Counted from the first letter of the stretch, positions 7,977 to 16,974 are shown. The stretch: DNA of 64,000 nucleotides from CBDCWQ01 sp965223435 (GCA_965223435.1 CBDCWQ010000018.1:496001-560000), one strand, 5' to 3'. Numbers and translations are program-made. Notes: generated by a model not told the origin, from the letters alone.

Positions 7977-8225
7977 TCAATGTACAGCAGGTGTGGAGTT
8001 CTGAAGGTTATTCTCACGAAGGAAATCTTCGAACGCGGTTTGCCAGTTAGCTGGCAAGAGCTGATCGAGATCCCGGTTCGGCCAAGTGTCGATGTTGGCG
8101 ATGATGCTAGGAAGATATTTTCCACAATCGACGCCTGCTGCGTCGGCGGTGGAGACAACCGAAAGGACGTCGGCGAATCGCTCGGCGCCTCCCCTGGAGC
8201 CAGCAAAGAGCCAGGACTTTCTTCC
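7977..8225 (-). pseudogene. IS66 TnpC transposase, C-terminal fragment
   Basis: In one clean frame this reads GRKSWLFAGSRGGAERFADV and continues through STADAAGVDCGKYLP and RDLDQLLPANWQ to a TGA. This is the IS66 C-terminal domain (family consensus GRKNWLFAGS, GGERAA, then a YL-x-x-VL segment and ELLPWN). It is exactly the part missing from the transposase fragment at 10831-12147. Joining RRLRRIAV (codon ending at 10831) to GRKSW (codon beginning at 8225) gives a 521-residue TnpC with no lost or added base, which shows that a single gene was split. Confidence 0.88.
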
Positions 8226-8293
8226 GGAAGCAGGTCCAAGGCCATTGTGCCCATATCGGATTTAGAGCACGTGTCACGTACCCGTGGCACCCA

Positions 8294-8725
8294 ATGTTCG
8301 GCAATGAAGTTGACGTTGCCTACGAGGAGGTACGGCGAGGAGAGAGAGTTTACGTCTGCTTCCTTCCAGACGACTCTGGAGTGGTGATTCCGCGCTGGAT
8401 GTTCGAGGTAGCGACCTGCGAGGGGATGAAGCTAGGGAGGCGCCAGGCCTCGCTGGTCGCGTTGCTGGAGCTAGAGAAGCTGGTGTCGGCCGTAAGACTC
8501 GATCCGGGAACGGCAGGGAGCAAGAATCCACCGAAGGAGGACTCCAATGCCGAATCAACCCACCGCGAATCATGCGGGGAACAAAGTAACACAGCTTCCG
8601 CTGTTCAACACCACGATCCCTATCGAAAATCTGGATTTCGCATACCAAAAGATGACGGTCGAAGTTCTGGCGAGGCTCTTGCTGGAGGCCAGCGGATTCA
8701 AAGTAGGAGCGGAGGTGCGCAATGA
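8294..8725 (+). CDS. Small accessory protein of the recombinase element, DUF5372-like
   Basis: The frame from the ATG at 8294 runs 143 codons, but protein-like sequence is confined to roughly the first 70: RVYVCFLPDDSGVVIPRWMF, then an S-L-V-A-L-L-E-L-E-K-L-V helix. This beta-rich start with a G-x-V-x-x-I-P-x-x-W strand and a terminal leucine helix resembles the DUF5372 / Y4bD-like proteins often found ahead of transposition genes. From 8547 on it overlaps the next gene in another frame, and its composition becomes random-looking, so the true end may have been lost. The role is unknown; a helper in recombination is a guess from context. Confidence 0.45.
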   Translation: MFGNEVDVAYEEVRRGERVYVCFLPDDSGVVIPRWMFEVATCEGMKLGRRQASLVALLELEKLVSAVRLDPGTAGSKNPPKEDSNAESTHRESCGEQSNTASAVQHHDPYRKSGFRIPKDDGRSSGEALAGGQRIQSRSGGAQ

Positions 8726-8735
8726 AGCCTCGTGA
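8547..8735 (+). CDS. 62-residue protein upstream of the serine recombinase
   Basis: A short gene with a near-ideal ribosome site (AAGGAGG six bases before ATG 8547). It overlaps the recombinase start by 14 bases, so the two are translationally coupled. The protein has an N-terminal polar part, a QLPLFNT motif and one amphipathic helix (TVEVLARLLLEASG) followed by a charged tail. Small proteins with a PLF motif and a leucine helix recur directly ahead of such recombinases, which argues that it is a real accessory gene. The function is not known; a directionality or regulatory role would be inference. Confidence 0.6.
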   Translation: MPNQPTANHAGNKVTQLPLFNTTIPIENLDFAYQKMTVEVLARLLLEASGFKVGAEVRNEAS

Positions 8736-10806
8736 ACTTCCCTCGGATGTCGTTCGACGTCGAGCAATCGTCTATGTGCGGCAATCAACCAGTATTCAGG
8801 TCAGCGAAAATCTCGAGAGCCAACGTAGGCAGTACGAGCTGGTCGACTTGGCAAAAAGCTATGGTTTTAAGGACGTTGCTGTCATCGATGCCGATCTCGG
8901 TGTCTCTGCCAGCGGCACCGTAGAGCGCCCTGGTTTTCGAAATTTGGTGGGCCAAATTTGCGAAGGCATCGTCGGCGCAGTGTTCTGCCTCGAAGCTTCG
9001 CGTTTGGCTCGCAATGGACGCGATTGGCATCACTTGATGGAACTATGTGCGCTCGTTGATGCCCGCGTCATCGATGCCGACGGGGTTTATAATCCAAAGA
9101 TGCCCAACGATCGGCTGCTCCTCGGACTGAAAGGAACGATGAGTGAGTTCGAACTCACGGTGCTCCGACGTCGGCTTCTTGATGCTGCGAGGGCCAAGGC
9201 TCGACGCGGTGAACTGCGAATGCCTGTTCCTGTTGGGTATCTTTGGCCGCGAGACACTGGTCTGGTTATGGATCCGGATCAAAGAGTGCAGGAGGTCATT
9301 CGAACCGTTTTCCGACTGTTTGAGCGTCACGGTAGTGCGCGACAAGTCTTGCTCCACATGCGCAAGGAGGGGATCGTGTTTCCTCGCCCCGCAGACGCAA
9401 AGCAACTCACTCGTTTGACGTGGCGCGCTCCGTGCTACCGCAACGTAATCTCGGTGCTCCAGAATCCGTTCTATGCTGGCGCGTATGCGTACGGAAAATC
9501 TCAGGTGCAGACCAGAATCGTGGATGGGCAGGTCCGAAAGTCATACGGACGGGCCCGCTCCCGTGAAGACTGGATCATTATTCGGGACCACCACGAAGGC
9601 TACGTTTCCTGGGAGCAGCATGAAGGAATTCAGAAGAGGCTATCTCAGAACAGTTTTTCGAAGTCTTCCGGTGCCGCAAAATCCGCCCGTGGCGGGTTGG
9701 CACTTATGGCCGGTCTCCTTCGCTGCCGCCGCTGCGGTCGCATGCTCCAGGTCTCCTACGGAGGCAGAGGCATCCCCAAGCCCCGCTACTCATGCCGGCG
9801 TGGAAACGAAATGCAGGGACTTAAGCCGTGCATTACATTTGGGGCCAGTCGCCCGGATCTCGCAGTGGGATCTGAGATCCTTGCCGTGGTCCAGCCACTC
9901 GCGATAGAAGCGGCCATCATGGCCGAGCAGAATGCGGAGCTCCAAATCCAAGAGAGGCATCGAGCATATGAGCTGGAACGCCAGCAAGCAGAATACGAAG
10001 AGAGACTCGCCGCGCGTCGTTATCAATCCGTAGATCCAGACAATCGACTTGTCGCATCCGAGCTTGAGGCGCGATGGAATACGGCGATCGAAAAACTGCG
10101 TTCGTGCGAGGCAAAGATCACCGAGAAGCGGTCTCAAACGATAGTGCCACCAAAACGCGAGGAACTCCTAAAGCTCGCCGATGAGCTTCAAAAAGTGTGG
10201 ACCGCACCAACTACGGAGCAGCGCACTAAACAGAGACTTATACGAACGCTCATCGAAGAGATCTTAGTAGACGTCGATGACTCCACAAGGGAGATTGTCC
10301 TTGTTATTCACTGGCGTGGCGGAAGGCATTCGGAGCTTCGTGTCCGTAAACCGAAACCGGGAGAGCACACCATGCGAAATTCTCCTGAAGTGGAGGAAAC
10401 CATTCGGCAGATGGGCACCCGGTGGTCCGATGATCATATCGCAGCCACACTGAACCGAATGGGGACGAAGACTCCGTACGGCCACACCTGGAACGCACGA
10501 AGGGTATCTCAATTCCGTCGCAGCAAAGGCATTCCAGGATACGAATCCGCCATCAAGGACGGAAAATGCCTCACGATGTCAGAAACTGCTGAGAAACTAG
10601 GGGTCAGTGCCCATGCGGTCAGAAAGCTTATTCAGGAGAAAATTCTCCCCGCAAAGCAACACGTCTTCGATGCTCCCTGGCAGATACAGGCAACTGATCT
10701 TGAAAAACCCGAGGTACAAGAGGCCCTCAAGAACCGGCAAAGGCGCGCAGGGCGCCCGTGTCGAATTTCCCGTGACGATCGAACTTTAGAGATTCCAGGT
10801 ATTTAA
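8722..10806 (+). CDS. Large serine recombinase with C-terminal helix-turn-helix
   Basis: 694 residues. The N-terminal resolvase domain has the nucleophile Ser22 in AIVYVRQST, followed by ESQRRQYEL and the arginine motif EASRLARNGRDW (~89). The recombinase domain covers ~170-300 (GYLWPR, QNPFYAGAYAYGK) and the zinc ribbon ~315-350 has cysteine pairs (LLRCRRCGRML and YSCRRG). A long coiled coil (~375-480) follows, then a C-terminal part (~560-670) containing an excisionase/MerR-like helix-turn-helix (TMSETAEKLGVSAHAVRKLI). It should catalyse integration and excision of its own element through a Ser-DNA covalent intermediate. All key residues are present, so it is probably active. The terminal HTH is an unusual addition. 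The gene ends 21 bases inside the opposing run-on of the truncated transposase frame. Confidence 0.93.
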   Translation: MKPRELPSDVVRRRAIVYVRQSTSIQVSENLESQRRQYELVDLAKSYGFKDVAVIDADLGVSASGTVERPGFRNLVGQICEGIVGAVFCLEASRLARNGRDWHHLMELCALVDARVIDADGVYNPKMPNDRLLLGLKGTMSEFELTVLRRRLLDAARAKARRGELRMPVPVGYLWPRDTGLVMDPDQRVQEVIRTVFRLFERHGSARQVLLHMRKEGIVFPRPADAKQLTRLTWRAPCYRNVISVLQNPFYAGAYAYGKSQVQTRIVDGQVRKSYGRARSREDWIIIRDHHEGYVSWEQHEGIQKRLSQNSFSKSSGAAKSARGGLALMAGLLRCRRCGRMLQVSYGGRGIPKPRYSCRRGNEMQGLKPCITFGASRPDLAVGSEILAVVQPLAIEAAIMAEQNAELQIQERHRAYELERQQAEYEERLAARRYQSVDPDNRLVASELEARWNTAIEKLRSCEAKITEKRSQTIVPPKREELLKLADELQKVWTAPTTEQRTKQRLIRTLIEEILVDVDDSTREIVLVIHWRGGRHSELRVRKPKPGEHTMRNSPEVEETIRQMGTRWSDDHIAATLNRMGTKTPYGHTWNARRVSQFRRSKGIPGYESAIKDGKCLTMSETAEKLGVSAHAVRKLIQEKILPAKQHVFDAPWQIQATDLEKPEVQEALKNRQRRAGRPCRISRDDRTLEIPGI

Positions 10807-10830
10807 GGAGGTACCGCATAATGAAACCAA

Positions 10831-12147
10831 AACGGCAATGCGACGGAGTCGTCGTTCTGCCTCCCCGTTATCAATCTCGAGGCGGCCGTCTATCGCAAAG
10901 GGAAGCCTGAGCTTGTCCCACTGATTGATAAAATAGGTCACCCCTTGCTTCATAGGCTTGAGCAGAGGCATAGCCTTGAGTGCCTCAGCGTGCTCGAGGA
11001 TTTCCTCCATAATGGGGAGACTCTGGGTGCGCCGTCGCTCAAGCCGCTGAGGCGCAAGCAAAGCATGTTCTTTGCACTGTGCTTCAATTCGATAGATACG
11101 CTGGAATGCATCGACAAAAGGACGCGCCGCGGTATCTCCGAATTCGAGCGCTTGAACGAACGGTCGACGTGCGTGCATACAGCATCCCGCGAGCAGTCGT
11201 CCAACCTTATCACCCCTGTTCGCGTCGGCGATCCGTTCGTAGCCGCGATAGGCATCGCCCTGAAGCATTGCTTTGGAGTCACGAAGCCACTTCTCGGGAT
11301 GCTCTGCCTCCCACGTGGGCGCGTATTGGTAAGCCACATAGGTCAAAGTCTTCGAAAGGTCGCCTCCGGGATCGAAGTACCGCCCCACGAATACCCACAT
11401 CTTCCCGTTCACCACGCCGCCCTCGACGTCTCGGTCTCGGACGCGAATCGATGTATCATCGAGATGAATCATATCGGACTTGCGGACGAGCTCGGTGATA
11501 CGATGACAGAGCGGCTTGAGGATTTCGTGCCCAAAGCTTTCCCAACGGCTGAGCGTGGAGATTGCGAAATCGCCACCGGCGCGTCTGAAAATCTTCTGCG
11601 TACGACGAAGTGGTAGCCCGTCCACCGTCTTGTTTGTTATCAGAGCAGCGAGAAGCCTTGGCCCCGGCCAAGCGCCGTCCCGGGCATGGGTTGAGGGCGC
11701 TGGAGCTTTTTTCACTTCGCCTTCGCACAACCTGCACGCGATGGTTTCACGTAGGTATTCGATGACCTCAAACTTCGGTGGTGTATACTCGACAACGAGA
11801 CTCCGGTTGTGACCGATGGTGCACCGAGGCTCACCGCACTGAGGGCAGGGCCGGTCTTCGTCAGCAACACAGAGCTTCTCGGTGCGTGTGGGCTTGAGGG
11901 GGGCGCGCCGCTTCTTCCTTTTTCGTTTCTTCGGCCCGGGCGTATCCTCTTCTTCTGGCTCAGGCTCTGGCGTTCGCAAGGCTACAGCTTCGAGCGTGTC
12001 GACAAAGAGACTCTGCTGGCCACAAAGCACCTTCTCCGAGCGTCGTCCGAACAACTGCTTTTGTAGATGGTGGATCTCGACAGCCTGATCTTCGATGACC
12101 TTCTGAGCGGTCTGAAGAACGGCCGCAAGCGCATCTTTTGAGGGCAT
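10831..12147 (-). pseudogene. IS66 TnpC transposase, N-terminal fragment
   Basis: 439 native codons of the IS66 transposase. Seen: a coiled-coil start with the FGRRSEK motif, a Lys/Arg-rich linker, a zinc-binding segment (RPCPQCGEP and AACRLCE-type pairs, here CRLCEG), the DDE core with HLDDTSIRV and LQGDAYRGY, and the region EIDNGEAERRLRRIAV. The native frame stops making sense after that valine; translation would run 17 foreign codons into the inserted element, to a stop at 10786. The rest of the gene is at 7977-8225. The split disables the element unless the insert is excised, so this is a pseudogene by interruption rather than decay. Confidence 0.88.
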
Positions 12148-12279
12148 TTCACCCTCCTTGTTCGAAAGGGCTTCGATGAGGTCCGTGAAGTTGACCAGCT
12201 CGGTAGTCGTCTTCTTGATGCGCGTCTTCGAGATGAATTGGAGTTACAAGCTCAAAGCTTACGAGGCAAGCAGAAAACG
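12148..12279. other. Spacer inside IS66 between tnpB and tnpC
   Basis: A 132-base gap inside the element without a gene. CCTCC on the plus strand just beyond the tnpC start (about 12153) corresponds to a GGAGG ribosome site for tnpC. Confidence 0.5.
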
Positions 12280-12648
12280 CTAAGTTTGCAAAAGCTTCAG
12301 CGTCGGCGATGTTTGTGTTCTCCGTCCTCGTTTCATCGACGAAAGGTCGATGTCATCTAAAAAACGAAGCATCGATTTCGTGTCCATTTCCCAACAGAAC
12401 CGACCATCTTCGAACCGGGGACGACGAAATCGTCCTCGGTCGAGTCGCTTCGCAAGAATGCACCAGCCGTGCGGATCATGAAAGAGCACGCGCACTTGGT
12501 TGCATCGCTTGTTAAGGAACACAAACAGGCCTCCGTGGTGCGGATCAATCTTTAAGTCTTGAAGCGCAGTTGCTGCCAATCCGTCGAAAGAACGACGAAG
12601 ATCAACCGGCTCGACTGCGAAAAAGACCCGAGTACCGGAAGGGATCAA
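12280..12648 (-). CDS. tnpB: IS66 accessory protein TnpB
   Basis: A 122-residue protein of the IS66 Orf2 (TnpB) family. It begins MIPSGTRVFFAVEPVDLRRS and contains the family block FDGLAATALQDLKIDPHHGG, followed by LFVFLNKRCNQVRVLFHDPHG and WCILAKRLDRGRF. It is needed with TnpA for transposition of IS66 elements; its biochemical role is unsettled. It overlaps tnpA by four bases (ATGA type), as usual for the family. The gene appears intact. Confidence 0.93.
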   Translation of the reverse strand: MIPSGTRVFFAVEPVDLRRSFDGLAATALQDLKIDPHHGGLFVFLNKRCNQVRVLFHDPHGWCILAKRLDRGRFRRPRFEDGRFCWEMDTKSMLRFLDDIDLSSMKRGRRTQTSPTLKLLQT

Positions 12649-12980
12649 CGGTCGCCACCCATAAGTATATCAAGGATCTCCCCCACAACCCCCGGCTGAC
12701 TCGGAAAGCGAACGAAGGCATCTCCAATCAAGACCTCGACGGATTCCTCAAAACCGAGGCTGTCAGATTCTCTCCTCTTGTTACGGGACGGTACTGTGAC
12801 TTCAATGAAGCTCGGCGAGACCCCGACCTGCTTCGTCCAGTACACCAGCTTCGGTTTCGACACACCTCGAACTCGACAAAATTCTCCCTTGCTCAACCCG
12901 CTTCTTCGCCATTCAGAAACAAGCGCCTTGCCATCCGCCTTTGTGAAGTAGGATTCGCTCATGTCCCGAGCATGCTGCAT
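12645..12980 (-). CDS. tnpA: IS66 accessory protein TnpA
   Basis: A 111-residue protein of the IS66 Orf1 type. The N-terminal helix-turn-helix-like part is SEWRRSGLSKGEFCRVRGVS, followed by PKLVYWTKQ, and the C-terminal half ends in a segment (VLIGDAFVRFPSQPGVVGEI) typical of IS66 TnpA. It probably binds the element's ends. It starts 40 bases inside the predicted right terminus and is coupled to tnpB. A start at the second Met (MSESYFTKADG, at 12962) is an alternative. Confidence 0.88.
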   Translation of the reverse strand: MQHARDMSESYFTKADGKALVSEWRRSGLSKGEFCRVRGVSKPKLVYWTKQVGVSPSFIEVTVPSRNKRRESDSLGFEESVEVLIGDAFVRFPSQPGVVGEILDILMGGDR

Positions 12981-13164
12981 GCGATCACGCTCGCCTAGGC
13001 GCCCCAGAAAGAACAGTTACCACCATAGCGCGCTGTCCACTGCTCACCACCGTCTTCATGTGCTGCTCTACCGTCGTTCTCACCGGCGGGCACGCCCTGA
13101 ATGTTCTCCTGCAGCATCAATCAAGCTCGGGAGCAGATCCAAATCAACCCGTCACGAACCGTAC

Positions 13165-13401
13165 GGTTACATTCTTTCGGCTGACATTCTAAATGACCGT
13201 GTGCTCCCGTTCTTCGACGGATGTCGAGATTTCCCCCGGGTCAACTCCAATTGGGTGGTCAACTTCGATCCAATCGACCACTTGGACATTTGGGTTGACG
13301 AATACAATCAAGCCCGGACACACCAAGGAAAAATGTGTTGCGGCCGAACACCCATGGAAACTTTCTTGATGGCAAAAGAGTTTGGCAGGAGAAAAACCTA
13401 A
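13165..13401 (+). pseudogene. IS481-type transposase relic
   Basis: The frame reads DILNDRVLPFFDGCRDFPRV, as in the middle of IS481-type integrase domains, then jumps to the family's C-terminal end, LDIWVDEYNQARTHQGKMCC and GRTPMETFLMAKEF. About 80-100 residues that should lie between these blocks (including the second catalytic region and its glutamate) are missing, so this is an internally deleted relic. It lies just outside the IS66 right end. Confidence 0.75.
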
Positions 13402-13444
13402 GCCCAGCTGCCTGATATTTTGAAACCTTCGGACGGGGGACCGC

Positions 13445-13472
13445 TGTCAGATTGGGTCGAGAGCACTACAAT
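13445..13472. repeat. Probable right terminus of the IS481-type relic
   Basis: CTGTCAGATTGGGTCGAG, continuing to GCACTACAAT, lies ~45 bases after the relic's stop codon and looks like the terminal repeat of related elements, which begin with a TGTCAGAT-type motif. No partner left end was found. Confidence 0.35.
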
Positions 13473-13478
13473 TCATGC

Positions 13479-14972
13479 CTAGGTTGGCTTTCTGGCCGTA
13501 ACAAAATGAAACGCTCGGCATTTTTCCTTTACAATATCAATGCCTTGAGCACCCGGCAAATGATCCACAAGCTCCTTCATCTGGCTATTGGTCCGGTAAC
13601 CCAGACGCCAATCCATGAGAAACTCGTTGATCCAGTTAAAAACGTTCTCAGAATCTGCATTTCCGATAACCAGCAACCCTCCCGGAGCGAGACACCGATA
13701 CAGTGATGTAATCAAACGTCGGGCGATTCTCGGCTTAAGGTAGTCAAACAACCCGGAGGAATAAATGAGATGCTGTGGCTTCACACGCAGGGTCCCCTCA
13801 GGATCCTGAAGCAGCTGCTTAAAGCTAGCATGAAGACACCGGAGCTCCCCAGGACGTTTATAACGAGCAAGCTGCTTATAGGCGGATTGATATGCAAAAC
13901 TTAGCGCTTCCTCTTCTTGATCCACCATGGTCCATTCACATGATCCCGGCCAAAGCGTGTTCTTTTCTATAAATTCAGAAACCTCGAGCGCAGGCCCAGA
14001 CCCCACGCTCATCACCCGAAAAGAATTCAACCCCCTACCCTGCTGCGAACACAAACGCGCAAGCTCAATGATTTGCACTTCCGCCAAATAAGCCGCACGT
14101 TCTCGAATACCTTCAGCCATCTGTTCATTACCGCACAGTACAGCATTAAGCGCTTTGCCAAACGCATTCGAGCCCTTCAGGTCTGCATGATAAAGCAAAA
14201 GCATCGTCTGATAGTCCCCAGGGTACCCAAGGGGCTTATGGTAGGCGCGGTGAACGATGGCCGCTGGGTCCATCACGGGACGTAAAGACGTCAGCGTATA
14301 GCCCCTCGCAGCCTCTAGCACTGAGATATCAGACCAAAGTTCCTGCGCTGCCTCTGCAAGCTGATCACGTACCGAAAGCCAGCGTGGCGTAAGTGTTTCA
14401 ATCACGCCAAGAGCAAGTTCATCCGCATTTCCAAGGCGTTTTATTAAACTCTTTTCCCTATCCCCCATCACCAAGCGATAAAACTGCATAGTATGCACAG
14501 CACGCTCAACCGCCTCCCGGTAAGGAGCCGGAACAAGCATTCGATCGGCATCGGGCCCTGCCTTCATCGTTCGGTCGAACACTTTCTTCGACGCAAGCGC
14601 TTGCAGGTCCGGGAGATCTAAGAACCCATCAACAAATTTCAGTCCTATCCGGGCCCCGCCCTGCGAAGTATGCACCACAATGGCAGAACCCCTATAGGCA
14701 CTTTCATTCGAAACAGCGACTTCTACGCTCAGCTCACGCCCAACGTACCAGGACTCACTTTTCGTCTTATCGGTGAACGCAATTCCGTTCATCGACAAAT
14801 CGAAAAGCGGATAAGAAACGCCATCAATCACAATCCAAGCGCTTGACCGTTCGCAAAGATCGGGGACCGCGAACCGCTGTCCACGGAAAAATATATCGGG
14901 ACCTTCAGCACCAAGCAGATCTTCATACTGGGACGCCTCTTGGGCTGTTTTCGGCATCGCAGGCGAACTCAT
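13479..14972 (-). CDS. PilZ domain fused to a SAM-dependent methyltransferase
   Basis: About 497 residues from the ATG at 14972 (MSSPAMPKTAQEAS); a longer frame to 15173 adds basic sequence unlike the rest. Residues ~30-130 form a PilZ-like domain with the D-x-S-x-x-G signature (FDLSMNGIAF, Asp58-Gly63) and a GARIGLKFV strand. The usual upstream R-x-x-x-R is only partly present (FRGQRF). Residues ~220-497 are a Rossmann-type methyltransferase: VMSVGSGPALEVSEF as motif I, WTMVDQEEEALSFA, HLIYSSGLFDYL and LAPGGLLVIGNAD. The fusion suggests a methyltransferase controlled by cyclic di-GMP (inference); the substrate is unknown. The gene stands alone, transcribed toward the IS relic, with no clear Shine-Dalgarno sequence. 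Confidence 0.8.
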   Translation of the reverse strand: MSSPAMPKTAQEASQYEDLLGAEGPDIFFRGQRFAVPDLCERSSAWIVIDGVSYPLFDLSMNGIAFTDKTKSESWYVGRELSVEVAVSNESAYRGSAIVVHTSQGGARIGLKFVDGFLDLPDLQALASKKVFDRTMKAGPDADRMLVPAPYREAVERAVHTMQFYRLVMGDREKSLIKRLGNADELALGVIETLTPRWLSVRDQLAEAAQELWSDISVLEAARGYTLTSLRPVMDPAAIVHRAYHKPLGYPGDYQTMLLLYHADLKGSNAFGKALNAVLCGNEQMAEGIRERAAYLAEVQIIELARLCSQQGRGLNSFRVMSVGSGPALEVSEFIEKNTLWPGSCEWTMVDQEEEALSFAYQSAYKQLARYKRPGELRCLHASFKQLLQDPEGTLRVKPQHLIYSSGLFDYLKPRIARRLITSLYRCLAPGGLLVIGNADSENVFNWINEFLMDWRLGYRTNSQMKELVDHLPGAQGIDIVKEKCRAFHFVTARKPT

Positions 14973-15250
14973 TAGGAAGCATCTATGAGCCGAACTTATG
15001 CAGGTCGTCCAGTAATGCACGAGGCTGCTCAAATGTTTATCTGCCCTTTTTTTCACCCTACTGGCCTTTTTTTCCGGAACAGCTGACTTTGTCACCCTGA
15101 AGAACAGAGACGGAGCGGACAACACCCTGAACACCACGGAAAAGACGAGGCAAAGACCCGCGTCCGAGCGCAACGATTACAGTCAATAACTCGAGGGTTC
15201 TGCCGGCTTTATGGAGAGCTTCTAGACAAGCCCGATACAAGATCCCCCCT

Positions 15251-16122
15251 CTACCTATGGCTGCTGACTTTGCTAAGGGCCTCCCCCACCTCCAAGCTAT
15301 TCATTGGCCCTGAGTTTAATACGTTAATTGCACGCCATGCTGCCCATAGGCCCAGCCCGCCACCTCGGTCATATCCCTTGCGGGCCCGATCTTTGGCTTT
15401 ATCCAAGCGTTTTTGCTCCAAAAGAGCCTCGTAAGCCTTCTTCATGCCAGACAACTCCGCCCCAGCCTCCATCACAAGAGCTTTGTCGGTCCTTGCGTCT
15501 TCCGCAGGTTTGCGGCGCGTGTCTTGACTTGAGACGACCATATTGAAGGCCTTTTTCGCCTCGATGAGCTTGGCCCTGGCCTCCTCTTCATCTATATAAA
15601 AACCCGCCTGCGGACCGATCCCCCTCTGGGCGACACGGGCCTTGCTTTTGCGCAAGCGCAATCCGAGCATCCCTTTTGGATTCGAACCAGCCTTGAGCAA
15701 TCTCTACGTCGAGTTTGGCTTTCGCCACCTCGGGATAAGCATAGAAAATCGCCCTGGCCGTTCGAGGTTCACGCTTCGCATCTCTTTCCATGGCCATAGT
15801 CTTGAGCATAGGCGTCACCCGCTGCTCATCGCGCGCTCGTTTTTGAGCGGCATCCAGGGCCATCTGTTTCGACCGCTCCATCGAAACGCGGTCCAGAAGG
15901 CCGTTAGAATCATTGAAAATGCCAGGTCGACCAGTGGACCTCAATATCCTTTTTGTGCCTCGTTAAGGCCGTGGTGATCGAGGCCCTATCCATGGAAGGC
16001 GACACAAACAATACGGTCTTGTCGGCCGTTTCACCGGCCCCCTGACTCAAAGTCGACGCAATCGCCGTCGTGGAAATGGTGGTACTCACGAGGGTCGAGG
16101 ATGATGAAGTCCGTGTTTTCAT
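15251..16122 (-). pseudogene. Frameshifted exported helical protein
   Basis: Three overlapping minus-strand frames together make one protein. They are an N-terminal hydrophobic export-like segment (TLVSTTISTTAIASTLSQ, then TVLFVSPSMDRASITTAL), a long charged helical middle (MERSKQMALDAAQKRARDEQ and later blocks, 15588-15944), and a helical C-terminal part (EEEARAKLIEAKKAFNMVV, 15251-15700). The frame changes near 15920 and again near 15650. No family is recognised. Confidence 0.5.
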
Positions 16123-16455
16123 TCAGTTGGACCCCATACGGCCATGAGAAACCACCCTGATGGTGCCCACCATCGCGTTTGTAATGCCAAGATGGACATC
16201 GTTCTTCGAAAACACGATGCGGGCGCGCTGCACCCCAAGATTGTGGGTGCTAGCATGAGGTTCAGCACGCTGCCGATTCTCGAGCTATGGATGGAGATGG
16301 GCTTCTGGATGTGGTCGTTCGAGCGCTGAGCCCGAACCGGCTTCTCTTGTAGTCTCAGGACTGTGCCGATGCTTGGGACTCACCACTGTTGATGCCCGCC
16401 ATTCGGGGCCACCGGTGAGGGCTTTGCGGTTAGTGATCTTGCTCGGAAGGGAAAG

Positions 16456-16719
16456 TTGGATATTTCTATGTGGGGCCATTGGCTGAGTGCGCCGCCCAAC
16501 CCTCGCGTAGATCCGTATACCGCGCACGGCATAGACAAGGCCTTCAAGAGTGTGAACCAGAACGTGAAGGAAGCGATTGGCGACAATTCGGCCCACCCGT
16601 CTCCCTTCGCTCATCCCCGCGATGGAACCCCTTCGGATCACTGCAAGTGCGCTCTGGGATTGGTAGGCGGGTCCGCTGAACAACGACTGAGGGTCACCGG
16701 AGACAAAAAATGGCCGTGA
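16456..16719 (+). CDS. Small hypothetical frame, weak evidence
   Basis: An 87-codon frame with fairly natural composition (NPRVDPYTAHGIDKAFKSVN; HPSPFAHPRDGTPSDH). It has no recognised domain, and its ribosome site (GGAAGGG ~14 bases upstream) is distant. The region 16330-16970 otherwise holds no convincing gene. It may be a remnant of a longer gene whose upstream part is lost. The opposing 147-codon frame is Arg-rich and looks like a shadow. Confidence 0.25.
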   Translation: MDISMWGHWLSAPPNPRVDPYTAHGIDKAFKSVNQNVKEAIGDNSAHPSPFAHPRDGTPSDHCKCALGLVGGSAEQRLRVTGDKKWP

Positions 16720-16974
16720 CGTGACCAACTCATGCCCAGCCGTGTCTTAGTCACCAGCTGGGAGATTTTCGGCTCCTTGCTCCGCGGGGAGAGAAGTCAT
16801 TGGCGTCTACATTTGAGTCTATGCGCGTCGGGGGGATGCCTGTCCCGGCTCCTGGAGCGGCGCATCAGAGTGGGGATGGGGTCTGTTCTTGGGGGGGTGT
16901 CCGCGGAGGGCGCGTGGTGTCTGCAAATGCAAGGCATAGGTCTATGGCCTTGCCTCCGGCCTAGGCATCGACCC

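Larger units (their letters stand above)
8226..10830 (+). mobile_element. Large-serine-recombinase mobile element inserted in IS66 tnpC
   Basis: About 2605 bases sit between the two halves of the IS66 transposase. They contain three overlapping plus-strand genes: a DUF5372-like protein, a 62-residue protein and a 694-residue serine recombinase. The insertion is precise to the base: removing it restores an intact tnpC frame and there is no target duplication, as expected of serine-recombinase integration and unlike DDE transposition. A CC dinucleotide sits near both borders (8224-8225; 10827-10828) and could be the crossover core, but this is not certain. It has no visible cargo. Confidence 0.78.
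7958..13020 (-). mobile_element. IS66-family insertion sequence, interrupted by a serine-recombinase element
   Basis: Three IS66-type genes lie in order on the minus strand: tnpA-like (12645-12980), tnpB-like (12280-12648) and tnpC (from 12147), with the last ~82 codons of tnpC displaced to 7977-8225. Both outer ends carry GTAACT pointing inward (7958-7963; 13015-13020 on the opposite strand), with ATGGTG next to each, which fits imperfect IS66-type termini beginning GTAA. Without the 2605-base insert the element is about 2.46 kb, the usual IS66 size. I could not find matching 8-base target duplications, so the exact ends are approximate. Confidence 0.75.

Noticed and set aside
7940..8290. 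116-codon minus-strand frame at the left end of the serine-recombinase element
   Set aside because: It spans the element border and is out of frame with the IS66 C-terminal fragment; it is a by-product of the insertion, not a gene.
11079..11616. Plus-strand frames inside the IS66 transposase
   Set aside because: Antisense to a clear transposase, with Arg/Ser-rich random composition.
7950..13028. 8-base target duplication of the IS66-like element
   Set aside because: Bases flanking the GTAACT ends (TTCATGGT and CACCATAG) do not match as a direct repeat, so no duplication is claimed.
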